Below, piece by piece: positions 1 to 7,842 of a stretch of 64,000 nt of DNA. Source of the DNA: a virus; the IMG/VR virus record IMGVR_UViG_3300032675_000001, positions 1-64,000 of that record; one strand, 5' to 3'. Numbering within the stretch: the first letter of the stretch is position 1; every line of letters starts with the position of its first letter. Made by a program: the position numbers and the translations under genes. The notes below the pieces were generated by a model. The model did not search any database. It had not been told where the DNA came from and saw only the letters and a program-made list of their open reading frames with translations.

Positions 1-1060
1 CATTTCCAGTGACGTTTGCGCCTGTAATAGAGCTAAGTGCTGCACCATTACCGAAGTGATTTGCAGTGACATTAGCACCAGAAATGTTACCTGTTACTGC
101 AAGTGAAGTCAAAGTGCCAACTGATGTGATGTTTGGTTGAGCAGCAGTTGTTAGATTTCCCGATACTGACGTAAATACTGCATTGTTTCCACCAATGTTA
201 CCTACATTGGCATTACCTGTTGCATTTAAAGTTCCAGATACATTTGCACCAGTAGCCGTGACTATTAATACGTTTGCTGTGCCACTTACTGAAACTCCAA
301 CATTTCCATTCGCAGTATTGATGTTAACATTGGAAGTGCCATTAGCAATTGTTGGTCCTGTTACTGCAAGAACTCCAGTTAACTGTGAACCATTACCGAT
401 GAAATAATTTGCTTTGATATTTCCTGCATTGGCATAGATGTTTCCAGAATTGGTTATCGTGTTACTCACGACATTGTTTGCACCAACTGTTCCTGAGTTT
501 GCATATATGTTTCCAGCAGTATTAAAATTGCTTCCAGATACATTACCTGTTGCGGCTATTACATAAGTGCCTAAATTGCCTACATTAGCATTACCCGTAA
601 CAGCCAATGATCCTGTTGTGGTTAAGTTTCCACCAGAAATATTTCCAGTTACAGATGCAATATTACCAATGAGACCGTTGGCTGTCACGTTTCCGGTAGT
701 GGCATTCACGTTGCCAGAAACGGTGATATTAGTTACTCCGGTGATATTTGCAGGAAGGTCAATATATAAAACTTGAGTTGCCTGTGTAATGGCAGCATAT
801 GATGCACCATTGGAACCGGCACCTATACTCAATGTGCTTGTTTGAAACTGCACTTCCGAAATGTTGGCATTGATTATTACATTGCCAGTAGGATTGTTTA
901 CAGTAATTCCCGACCCAGCATTAACGGTGAGAACAGCCTGAGACTGTAATCCAGAAAACAGTTCTGTAAAGTTCGTCTGAACTTTTTGGAATGCTGTTCT
1001 GATTGCATCTGCGCTCGAATCGTTAGGAAATGAACCGAAGTCAATATTCTGTTGTGCCAT
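1..1060 (-). CDS. tail fibre / repetitive virion protein (partial, C-terminus off window)
   Basis: The reading frame starts at 1060 (MAQQNIDFGSFPNDSS) and stays open to the left edge, so about 353 residues are visible. After an N-terminal segment (residues 1-40, AIRTAFQKVQTNFTEL) the protein is a run of Asn/Gly/Thr/Val-rich beta-type repeats such as VTGNANVGNLG and SVTGNISG. Such repeats are typical of fibre and surface proteins of T4-like environmental phages. A late promoter motif lies 22 bp upstream of the ATG. Its repeats resemble those of the 22958-25027 gene, with which it shares an identical 29-bp DNA stretch. Which fibre part it forms cannot be said. Confidence 0.75.
   Translation of the reverse strand, partial: MAQQNIDFGSFPNDSSADAIRTAFQKVQTNFTELFSGLQSQAVLTVNAGSGITVNNPTGNVIINANISEVQFQTSTLSIGAGSNGASYAAITQATQVLYIDLPANITGVTNITVSGNVNATTGNVTANGLIGNIASVTGNISGGNLTTTGSLAVTGNANVGNLGTYVIAATGNVSGSNFNTAGNIYANSGTVGANNVVSNTITNSGNIYANAGNIKANYFIGNGSQLTGVLAVTGPTIANGTSNVNINTANGNVGVSVSGTANVLIVTATGANVSGTLNATGNANVGNIGGNNAVFTSVSGNLTTAAQPNITSVGTLTSLAVTGNISGANVTANHFGNGAALSSITGANVTGN
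24..52. repeat. 29-bp identical repeat shared by two fibre genes
   Basis: Positions 24-52 are identical to 23622-23650. Both encode the minus-strand repeat GNGAALSSITGA in two different fibre-like genes. It probably reflects duplication of, or recombination between, fibre repeats. Confidence 0.8.
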
Positions 1061-1082
1061 GTTTCTAAATCACCTTATGTTG

Positions 1083-1090
1083 TATTTATC
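1083..1090 (-). promoter_or_regulatory. T4-like late promoter motif GATAAATA
   Basis: GATAAATA on the minus strand, 22 bp before the fibre start at 1060. It matches the T4 late -10 element TATAAATA except for the first base. The same motif precedes many virion genes here. Confidence 0.65.
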
Positions 1091-1114
1091 ATTATTGGCA
1101 AGAACGCTAGCCTC

Positions 1115-1151
1115 CAAAAAAATAGCCGGGAACTAGCCCGGCTATTTTTAT
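1115..1151. terminator. bidirectional rho-independent terminator
   Basis: A perfect 10-bp stem (AATAGCCGGG / CCCGGCTATT) with a 6-nt loop has T-runs on both sides, at 1146-1150 on plus and 1115-1121 read on minus. It lies just beyond the stop of the 1171-3504 gene and upstream of the fibre promoter. Confidence 0.85.
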
Positions 1152-1170
1152 TACTAGTATTATGTGGTAG

Positions 1171-3504
1171 TTACTTTCTAATACCAGCTAACTTTGCCCA
1201 ATCACTAGCTGACTCATTGATATCTTTAGTGTTTAGGTGTGAGTGCATACGATCATCTTGACCAGCAACCACTGGAATAGTAGTTTGACCAGTTGACTTA
1301 GGTTTGTTCAATCCGCCTGAGATTACCTTAGTCATGAACTCAATGTCTGCTTCCCAATCTTCATCATTGTTTCTGCGAGCATTATTGGCCCATTCGTCTA
1401 GCTTGTTATCTGGCTTATTATCAAACGGATTGCCATTGTTCTTCATCTTGTCTTTGATTTCTTGTTGATGATAACCATTTACACCTTCTTCTAGATCATC
1501 TTCTTCATCTAGTTCTTTGCTGGTGTCATACCATTGTTTACCATAGTCTGGCTCATCTTCTTCATCTTCGCCATCTTCGTCGTAGTATGGGCCGCTCTTT
1601 TTGCGCTTGAAATGCTCGTCCCAAGCTTTTTGAGTATCTGGATGAACTGCTTCATCTACCTCTTCATTTTCTTGTGGACCGTTTTCTTCTTTCTGTGAAG
1701 CGTCATAACCGGCTGCTGCATTATTTGCTGCACTGTTGCCCTTTGTAGCATTCTGTGAGTTTGCTGCACCATTGTCTGAAGGGTTCTGTGGCTGTGCAGG
1801 AGATTGTCCTTGCTGTGGTTCTCCCTCATCTTCTGCCATTTCATATGACATCTGATCTTCTGACTCAACTTCGTCAAGCTTGCCTTCATCACATTCACAT
1901 TCAGATTCTGGCATACCGCAGTTTTCACATTCTGCTTCTTCACCTTCGCCAGCATCATCACCATCATGTTGAATACCAGATAGCTTCTTCATCAAACCAA
2001 GCATACCGTCATTGTCATCTACAACTTCAATATCGCCCGGTGTGTTTACTTCACTTGAAGGAGCTTGAATGCTGAAACCTCTTGGTTCATCACTAAGTTC
2101 TTCGTGACCACCTTCTCCACCGAAAATGCCCAAACCAGCTTGACGAACTAGAGCAAGAACTTGGTCTGCTTCTGCGTCAGTGGCGCTGATGTTTACAGAA
2201 TCGGGTGCGCCCTGCTGTCCCTTGGAAACAGAAACAGTTAATCCCTCAGTAAGTGACTTCTTTGAAGACTTTTTACTTTCGTTAATTTGCTTACCTTCAT
2301 TGATGAGGTTTTCAAGTTCACGATCCCATGCTTCAAACGCGAAATCCTCTTCGCCAAGATGTGAATCATAATGAGAAGTATCAGTAAATGATTTTCCGCC
2401 CACTGTGAACTTGCCACCGTGTGGTGTTCTTGCGAGGCCAGCAGTGAAAGCATTACCTTCATCCATCTCACCAGTATAAGGATCACGTGCAGCTTGATCT
2501 GCCATGCCGTGTGTAGTTGCTGGCATGTGAGGAGTTGCCATACCATAGCATTCGTCCATCATACCATAGCATTCATCAAGACCTTCTTTATAACCTTCAT
2601 GATATGCTCTGCATTCTTCCATGTCTTCATAGTTCTTACCGGCATAAGAGTGGCCTTTAAGTCCATGTGATTTACCCTCAAGACGGGCTGCTCTGATACG
2701 GTTACTCATATTTTCCTTCACTGCCTTTTTCTTATCTGCTGCGGCCTTTTTCATTGATTCTTTCTTGTCGCCGTCTTTGTCTAAATCTAGGAAGTCTGGC
2801 TTAGCTTTTTTAGCTTCAAGAGTAGTTCTACTTCTACCTGCTCCTAATGCTGCACCATAAGTATCAACTCCTGATGCTGATGGAATATCGCCTTCTTTGA
2901 CACCCTTCTTCCAGGCGCCCTTTGCACGAATAGCAAAGTTAAGTTCCTGCTGCTTAGTATATTCAGGTGAACCCTTTTTGTGAGGACCTGACTTGTGAAG
3001 TGCTGCAAGTTGCTTTTCCAACTCAGCCTTGGTTTTACCTTTGAACATTCCCTTCTTAGAAGGATTCAATTCAGTGTCTCCGCCCCACTTTTCGTCAAGC
3101 TCTTCTTCTTGGACAGCCTGAGTTGAACTTGTCTGCATAGTTGCACCGCCCTGCTGTGCTTGGTTGCCCTGTTGCTTTTGTTGTCCCTGCATTGGCTGCT
3201 GTTGAGTCATGACAACCTGAACATCTTGTGGATCAAGATTTGAAAGCATTTTTGAAACTGCTGGATTTTGACTAGTTACAACACCCATTCCTGCTTTTTT
3301 ATTTGTTGGGTCTAGAACTGGAAGTGGTTTTTGTCCCGGAGCCATTGCTTCATCCAACTGTCTGAACATATCTTTCAAAGACATATTCTTTGGTTCAACC
3401 TTTACTGGCTGAGCAGGAGCAGATTCCTTGAGAATCTTTTTCTTAGGTGGGGCTTTTGGAGCAGAAGCTTCTAACTGGCTCATCTTTTTCAACAAGTCTT
3501 TCAT
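1171..3504 (-). CDS. large low-complexity virion-associated protein
   Basis: 777 residues, not recognised as a named T4 protein. It has a Lys/Pro/Ala-rich N-terminus, a Gln-rich stretch near residues 100-130, a Met/Tyr/Glu/Cys-rich stretch near 265-330 (repeats such as DECYGMMDECYGM) and a very acidic region. A short C-terminal block ends in WAKLAGIRK, a motif similar to the RLAGI and RNAGI motifs in the proteins at 59161 and 60406. It follows the 3508-4134 gene by 3 bp and ends at a terminator. Acidic, low-complexity composition and position among capsid/tail genes suggest a head-internal or scaffold-like protein; this is inference. Confidence 0.6.
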   Translation of the reverse strand: MKDLLKKMSQLEASAPKAPPKKKILKESAPAQPVKVEPKNMSLKDMFRQLDEAMAPGQKPLPVLDPTNKKAGMGVVTSQNPAVSKMLSNLDPQDVQVVMTQQQPMQGQQKQQGNQAQQGGATMQTSSTQAVQEEELDEKWGGDTELNPSKKGMFKGKTKAELEKQLAALHKSGPHKKGSPEYTKQQELNFAIRAKGAWKKGVKEGDIPSASGVDTYGAALGAGRSRTTLEAKKAKPDFLDLDKDGDKKESMKKAAADKKKAVKENMSNRIRAARLEGKSHGLKGHSYAGKNYEDMEECRAYHEGYKEGLDECYGMMDECYGMATPHMPATTHGMADQAARDPYTGEMDEGNAFTAGLARTPHGGKFTVGGKSFTDTSHYDSHLGEEDFAFEAWDRELENLINEGKQINESKKSSKKSLTEGLTVSVSKGQQGAPDSVNISATDAEADQVLALVRQAGLGIFGGEGGHEELSDEPRGFSIQAPSSEVNTPGDIEVVDDNDGMLGLMKKLSGIQHDGDDAGEGEEAECENCGMPESECECDEGKLDEVESEDQMSYEMAEDEGEPQQGQSPAQPQNPSDNGAANSQNATKGNSAANNAAAGYDASQKEENGPQENEEVDEAVHPDTQKAWDEHFKRKKSGPYYDEDGEDEEDEPDYGKQWYDTSKELDEEDDLEEGVNGYHQQEIKDKMKNNGNPFDNKPDNKLDEWANNARRNNDEDWEADIEFMTKVISGGLNKPKSTGQTTIPVVAGQDDRMHSHLNTKDINESASDWAKLAGIRK

Positions 3505-3507
3505 GTC

Positions 3508-4134
3508 TTATCCTTTACTTGCGCCAGTTTGTGGCTTTGCTGGTCTGGTGATGGTTGACATCGGGCTGTGAATGCCACGTGGGTCATTATCTAAATATGG
3601 CTTGAATGGATCAAACGCATCCGGAGTTCTCTTGCCATCAAATGTGTATTGAATTCTATCATCTTTGGATTGATCTTTGATGCTTTCAAGATATGAATCG
3701 CCATATGCTTTAGATGCAGCTTTCGCACCCTTTTCTTCTTCCATTTCTTCATGTGTAAGAACAGGGTTATGTCTCATCTGATTGGCATATTCATCCATTT
3801 CATCATTGATACTGTCATCATATGATGTTTTGACAACACGAACAAGATTCACGTTATACCCAAGTAACTGTGCAATCTGTTGGATCATTGGTTCAGTAGC
3901 AGGATACCTAAAGACAGCCTTGATGATAGTTACTGACTCGTTTTCCAAATTAGGAAAACCGTATGGGTCTTTCTGAATTGGAGTTGATTTTGGTTCAGAG
4001 ATTTCAACAGGATCAAACTTCTTCAAGTTGAAACGAAACATGTCAAGAAAGTTCTTATCAACGTTCCCTGCGATCTTGATAGTGTATGCATAGGTGCGGA
4101 CACTTTCTGCGATGAAATGTTTTAGGCTTTTCAT
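3508..4134 (-). CDS. virion protein with capsid-targeting-like N-terminus
   Basis: 208 residues. The start MKSLKHFIAES resembles the T4 internal-protein capsid targeting sequence (MKTYQEFIAE), which is cut by prohead protease gp21 after (I/L)-x-E. Residues 15-100 look like a compact alpha/beta domain; the remainder is polar with many Asp/Lys. A late promoter motif lies at 4162-4169. No named family recognised. It could be packaged in the head or be a structural protein. Confidence 0.6.
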   Translation of the reverse strand: MKSLKHFIAESVRTYAYTIKIAGNVDKNFLDMFRFNLKKFDPVEISEPKSTPIQKDPYGFPNLENESVTIIKAVFRYPATEPMIQQIAQLLGYNVNLVRVVKTSYDDSINDEMDEYANQMRHNPVLTHEEMEEEKGAKAASKAYGDSYLESIKDQSKDDRIQYTFDGKRTPDAFDPFKPYLDNDPRGIHSPMSTITRPAKPQTGASKG

Positions 4135-4161
4135 AGTAATCCTTGCAATAGCTTTATATTA

Positions 4162-4169
4162 TATTTATC
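4162..4169 (-). promoter_or_regulatory. T4-like late promoter motif GATAAATA
   Basis: GATAAATA on minus, 27 bp upstream of the 4134 start. It overlaps the stop of the gene at 4168-4650. The leader contains AAGGA as a possible ribosome binding site. Confidence 0.6.
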
Positions 4170-4650
4170 ATTGATCTGTATTTTTGTTGTTCAACATTTT
4201 GAGCAACTCATTGCGATCAAACGATTGTCCTTCACCGATGGGCTTAGTCTGTATCTCTTCGCTTTTAGCTTGCATTTTTTGATCAAGTTGAGCCTTTTTC
4301 AGTTGCATATCAAGCATTTTGAGTTTTTTGTTGATCTTTGCCGTTTTGGCAGTAATAGCATGACCAAGGAACCCGCTTGCTGCACTGAATATGTCTGCGC
4401 TGAATCTGGAATCAACTTGCATACCTAAATCTACTAGGTCTTTGTAGCTGGCAGTAGCTAGATCAGCCAATTCGTCCATCTCTTCGTCGGCTGCTTCCAG
4501 CCCTTTTACTTGAGGTAGCGCATTGTCAATCTTTTCCAGATTGCTTACTGCTTCTTGTGTTATTTCTCTTGCGTGTTCAAAGATTGGCTGAGTAAGATCA
4601 TCATCTTCGCTCGTTGCCAACTCAAACAGTTCTTCTAGCTTTTTATTCAT
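4168..4650 (-). CDS. probable terminase small subunit (gp16-like)
   Basis: 160 residues, alpha-helical. The layout matches T4-type small terminases: an acidic N-terminal part (residues 1-30), a central helical pair (residues 60-120, with SYKDLVDLGM and IFSAASGFLGHAITA) and a Lys-rich coiled-coil (residues 123-150), then a polar tail. In T4 the small subunit recognises concatemer DNA and stimulates gp17 ATPase. Length matches T4 gp16 (164 aa). It is next to gp4 and the tail genes, away from gp17 at 57.6 kb. The assignment rests on helix pattern and length, not a diagnostic motif. Confidence 0.5.
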   Translation of the reverse strand: MNKKLEELFELATSEDDDLTQPIFEHAREITQEAVSNLEKIDNALPQVKGLEAADEEMDELADLATASYKDLVDLGMQVDSRFSADIFSAASGFLGHAITAKTAKINKKLKMLDMQLKKAQLDQKMQAKSEEIQTKPIGEGQSFDRNELLKMLNNKNTDQ

Positions 4651-4655
4651 GTAAG

Positions 4656-4663
4656 TATTTAGT
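4656..4663 (-). promoter_or_regulatory. late promoter variant ACTAAATA, leaderless geometry
   Basis: ACTAAATA on minus, ending exactly 5 nt before the ATG at 4650. By T4 late-promoter geometry, transcription would start at the A of the ATG. There is no Shine-Dalgarno sequence. Confidence 0.5.
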
Positions 4664-5097
4664 TACTTGCGTCCATTATAGAACAAATCATCTTCAGTAA
4701 TGACACGAAAAGTCAATCCCTGAGCCTTACAATAAGCATTTGCTGCCGCCCACTTGGCATGGTTTATAGCAACAGTCATTCTGTCCTTTGCGCTTGCGGT
4801 CTTACTCTCAATGATGCTTTGTTTCTTCGGCTTGATTTCAACAACTTCAGCAAGGGTTTTGCCGTGTTTGTTCTTATACACAACGAAGAAATCAGGAATG
4901 TAGTTTGTTGGTTTGCCAGTAAACGGATGGCGATATTTAATAGCCATTGATTCACTTGCCCAATGTAACACGTTATCATTGTTGTCACAAAAGGTCATGA
5001 ATGTGAGTTCCCAGCCAGAACGATATCTAGGCTGGTGCTTTCCTATATACTTTTGTGGATTTTTTGGGGTATAAAGACCTTGTGCCCACTTAGCCAT
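4663..5097 (-). CDS. 4: head completion nuclease gp4-like protein
   Basis: 144 residues (T4 gp4 is about 150). The PD-(D/E)XK nuclease signature is visible: YRSGWE at residues 25-30, then IPDFFV and VVEIKPKK in the central half, so E, D and E-x-K are in order. In T4, gp4 acts with gp50 on packaged heads before tail joining. N-terminal WAQGLYTPKNPQKYIGK is also typical. The start MAKWAQG overlaps no neighbour; the next gene is 1 bp away. The homing endonuclease at 42759-43673 has the same YRSxWE...DF...VEVKP order, so the two nuclease domains look related. Confidence 0.85.
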   Translation of the reverse strand: MAKWAQGLYTPKNPQKYIGKHQPRYRSGWELTFMTFCDNNDNVLHWASESMAIKYRHPFTGKPTNYIPDFFVVYKNKHGKTLAEVVEIKPKKQSIIESKTASAKDRMTVAINHAKWAAANAYCKAQGLTFRVITEDDLFYNGRK

Positions 5098-5098
5098 A

Positions 5099-5452
5099 TT
5101 ACTGCACTACGTTACGCTGCACGGCCTGATTTGGAGTAGGAATACTTCCAGTCCCATATAGTGCTACTTTAGACTTAAATGTGTTTAAATAATAGCATAT
5201 TACACTATTCATCTGTAATGTGTTGTTTGATCCTTTTATGATTTGAAGAAGTTCAATAACACTAGTGCCACTTTGCTGAGCAATATTAAACAGTATTGCA
5301 GTAAAGTTATTTGCTATAGTTCTATTATTTGATGTTCCATAGAAGTATGAGTAGACGAGATCATAATCAACAGCATTTACAACACTAGAGTTATTGTAAA
5401 AACTATCATATATTAATACGGTTTGATCGGGGTTTACAGTAATAGTTGCCAT
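5099..5452 (-). CDS. small virion-associated protein, unknown
   Basis: 117 residues from the chosen start MATITVNPDQ. A longer frame to 5509 exists, but its first 19 codons lie in the 3' end of the upstream gene and have no ribosome binding site. A GATAAATA motif ends 5 nt before the chosen ATG, which supports a leaderless start there. The protein is beta/alpha with an Asn-rich C-terminal half; no family recognised. It lies between gp4 and tail proteins. Confidence 0.6.
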   Translation of the reverse strand: MATITVNPDQTVLIYDSFYNNSSVVNAVDYDLVYSYFYGTSNNRTIANNFTAILFNIAQQSGTSVIELLQIIKGSNNTLQMNSVICYYLNTFKSKVALYGTGSIPTPNQAVQRNVVQ

Positions 5453-5457
5453 ATTCT

Positions 5458-5465
5458 TATTTATC
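5458..5465 (-). promoter_or_regulatory. late promoter motif GATAAATA, leaderless geometry
   Basis: GATAAATA on minus followed by AGAAT and then ATG at 5452. The predicted transcription start is the start codon itself. Confidence 0.55.
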
Positions 5466-5480
5466 TCATGGAAATGTGAG

Positions 5481-7103
5481 TTATCCCATTGATCCATCAT
5501 TGAAATCATTCAATGCGGTGACAGGAGATGGAGGATTTGCTGCCAAATCACTTGCATTATACTGTGATCCAGCATCAGTAGTGATTGGGAATGGAGGCAC
5601 TGATGCTGATATTCCAGCTAGCTGATCTGCTGTAGTAGCATTAATAGCTATAGGTGTATTTTGAGTGGAGGCAAGCGGAGGAACCTCTGTACTAGAAATC
5701 GGTGGAATAATTGGTGTATTAAGAGAAGATAAATCCACATTTGCAACCAGCGGCGCATTATTAGCATAGATAGATGCTAGCGTGGCATTGTTTTCTGCTA
5801 ATAAGGTAGCAGTTTGATCCGTTGCAGAATAGGCATTACCGCTTTGTGTATACACTGCATCATATGCAACGGATGGTGGAGCTATATCACCATCAATGAC
5901 AGGTGCACCTGCCGTACCTGCTGGTCCAGGAGTAGATTGCGCAACAGGTGTACTAAATGGTGTATTTCTGTTGGTAGGAGCATTTCCTAGTACAGTTGAC
6001 AACATGGCCCCAATGGCATTAGGTATTGAATTATTAGATGGTGATTGGAATGCGTTGTATGCAACATTCTGCGCTTGAATGGCAGCACTAAGTTGACTTG
6101 AGCCACCGACAATAGCTTCAATCGCTCCGCCAGCAGCATTAACCAATCCACCTTGTCCAAGGGCTGCACTGTTTGATCCTTCAAGTGCAATAGGACTCAA
6201 CGTGTTATCATAGTTGGCTGGATCACCAAAACCAGTGACGATTTGGCCTGGGTCTTGCCCATCCATTGTTCCATAATTGTAGACCACAGTTTCGTAATCT
6301 ATAGTCATTTTGTTTGACATGGTGCCACCACCCTCAGCGTATGCATAGGTATCATGACTAAAGGATGTGATGATAGGATTTATTAAAGTATAAGCAGTAA
6401 ACTGGTGCTGATTAAATCCGAATACTGTAATGTTTTTGAAGAATGCTTGTCTAACACCAGTTGATGTTGTAGTTTGGCCAGTTACGAATCCCCAATCATC
6501 TTGCCCAGAAATACTAGTATTATAAATGTTTCTTGAGTTGTAATCGGCACCGCCACTTCCAGACCCTATTCCTGACAGGTTTCCAGCAGTGTTCAACAAG
6601 TTACTTATGCCGCCGCCCTGTAAAACTGAACCGGGCTTATTTGAATCATTATAGTAATATGTATAATACGCCTGCCAAAGTTTGTTTATCTGATTCGCAT
6701 TATCATCATGAAAAGTGATGTCAATAGGCTCGTACTTTATCTTTGTTTGTATGATTCTTTTTCTATTGTACTGATTAAGCTGTGTAGTATTAAAAGTGAA
6801 TGTTGGAAGTTTCACATCTTTTACCATTAACCCGTAATTCGGATTGCCTCCGCCACCCAAACTGATACCAATAGAATTTAATGATCCCTGTATCAAAGTT
6901 TGTAATGCAGATGATGATGAGGTGGCTATTGATGCATTAATGGTAAAATACGTATGAAAGAGAAATTTTAGTTTTGGTGCATTTTGATAAGAGTTTGTTC
7001 TAAAAACTCTAGAAGCATGTTGGTAGTCTCTAACATTAACACCTCCGGAAGAGGATGCTCCTCCGGAGGGGTCTTGTAGAAGATTTATGTTAAATCCCGA
7101 CAT
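5481..7103 (-). CDS. tail-tube-like / baseplate-tail virion protein
   Basis: 540 residues. After a Gly/Ser-rich start, residues 25-160 carry a block (VRDYQHASRVFRTNSYQ, LKFLFHTYF, NQYNRKRIIQTKIKYEP, NKLWQAYYTYYY) typical of tail-tube-related structural proteins in T4-like environmental phages. The second half (residues 300-540) is low-complexity Ala/Pro/Asn/Thr-rich. It is encoded just downstream of the tail tube gene. It could be a tube-initiator, tube-cap or second tube-like protein; which one cannot be settled from sequence alone. Confidence 0.6.
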   Translation of the reverse strand: MSGFNINLLQDPSGGASSSGGVNVRDYQHASRVFRTNSYQNAPKLKFLFHTYFTINASIATSSSSALQTLIQGSLNSIGISLGGGGNPNYGLMVKDVKLPTFTFNTTQLNQYNRKRIIQTKIKYEPIDITFHDDNANQINKLWQAYYTYYYNDSNKPGSVLQGGGISNLLNTAGNLSGIGSGSGGADYNSRNIYNTSISGQDDWGFVTGQTTTSTGVRQAFFKNITVFGFNQHQFTAYTLINPIITSFSHDTYAYAEGGGTMSNKMTIDYETVVYNYGTMDGQDPGQIVTGFGDPANYDNTLSPIALEGSNSAALGQGGLVNAAGGAIEAIVGGSSQLSAAIQAQNVAYNAFQSPSNNSIPNAIGAMLSTVLGNAPTNRNTPFSTPVAQSTPGPAGTAGAPVIDGDIAPPSVAYDAVYTQSGNAYSATDQTATLLAENNATLASIYANNAPLVANVDLSSLNTPIIPPISSTEVPPLASTQNTPIAINATTADQLAGISASVPPFPITTDAGSQYNASDLAANPPSPVTALNDFNDGSMG

Positions 7104-7121
7104 TCAAACTTATCTTATCTA

Positions 7122-7775
7122 TTAAGAAGTTGCAGTAGTTCCGCCGATGCCTGTTACAGAACCAGTAGAGCTATCAGAAACGCGAGTGATTGGAGTACCA
7201 ACACCGGAACCAAGTGGTGCCTGAATTGCGTTGTCAAAGCGAATAGTCAATGCGATAGTTACTACTTCGTTTGTGCCATAGTTCAATGTATTGTAGTTTG
7301 CCGTCTGCAAGAAGCAGCCATAAACTTCCCAAGTTTCAAGAACTACCGGTGCGGCAGTACCATTACCACCATCTAGAATTTCAATGTTAGTTTGGAACTT
7401 ATAGTCCTGACCAGTTGCAGCAGATGCCTGTTCAACGAAGTCAAGTTGCTTCTGTAACTGTTCACCAACAGCTTTTGAAACGCTACCGGATGCATCATCA
7501 CGAATGTTTACAGTCATTGTCTGCCATTGGTGCTTACCGGCAAGATACAGAGTTGAGTTGTAAACTGGAAGTGTGATTTCTTGGAACTGAACGTTTGGTC
7601 GTGAGCAATCAACGACTTGTTTAGTCAAATTTAAACCGCTTGATGAGCTTACGCCAAAGTTCAGGAAGTTAACTCTAAATCTGAACTGTAGTTTTGGCAT
7701 CAACAAGCCTTGGTTGCCACCAGCGTTGTCTGATGCTACCGTCATGTTGAACAATGATTGTGAGGCTGTTGCCAT
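7122..7775 (-). CDS. 19: tail tube protein gp19
   Basis: 217 residues (T4 gp19 is 163). Typical features: KLQFRFRVNFLNFG near residue 30, a central strand pattern QFQEITLPVYNSTLYLAGKH, and a C-terminal block LETWEVYGCFLQ and TIALTIRFDNA. It forms the inner tube of the contractile tail. The gene has a consensus leader: GATAAATA, then AGGAG 8 nt before the ATG. It directly follows the sheath gene, as in T4. Confidence 0.9.
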   Translation of the reverse strand: MATASQSLFNMTVASDNAGGNQGLLMPKLQFRFRVNFLNFGVSSSSGLNLTKQVVDCSRPNVQFQEITLPVYNSTLYLAGKHQWQTMTVNIRDDASGSVSKAVGEQLQKQLDFVEQASAATGQDYKFQTNIEILDGGNGTAAPVVLETWEVYGCFLQTANYNTLNYGTNEVVTIALTIRFDNAIQAPLGSGVGTPITRVSDSSTGSVTGIGGTTATS

Positions 7776-7795
7776 TTGTATTCTCCTGTTATATG

Positions 7796-7803
7796 TATTT
7801 ATC
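7796..7803 (-). promoter_or_regulatory. late promoter GATAAATA for tail tube
   Basis: GATAAATA on minus, 20 bp before the gp19 ATG. The intervening leader carries AGGAG, so this is a conventional leadered late transcript. Confidence 0.75.
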
Positions 7804-7805
7804 TT

Positions 7806-7833
7806 AATGTGAGGGTCTTGCGACCCTCACATT
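7806..7833. terminator. strong intergenic hairpin between sheath and tube genes
   Basis: A perfect 12-bp stem (AATGTGAGGGTC / GACCCTCACATT) with a 4-nt loop. A T-rich tract follows on plus; on minus only ATT follows before the gp19 promoter. On the coding (minus) strand it may act as a partial terminator or RNA-processing/stability element. Confidence 0.65.
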
Positions 7834-7842
7834 TTTATTTCA

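Noticed and set aside
183-776. plus-strand Pro/Leu/Val-rich frames at the left end
   Set aside because: Antisense readings of fibre repeats on minus.
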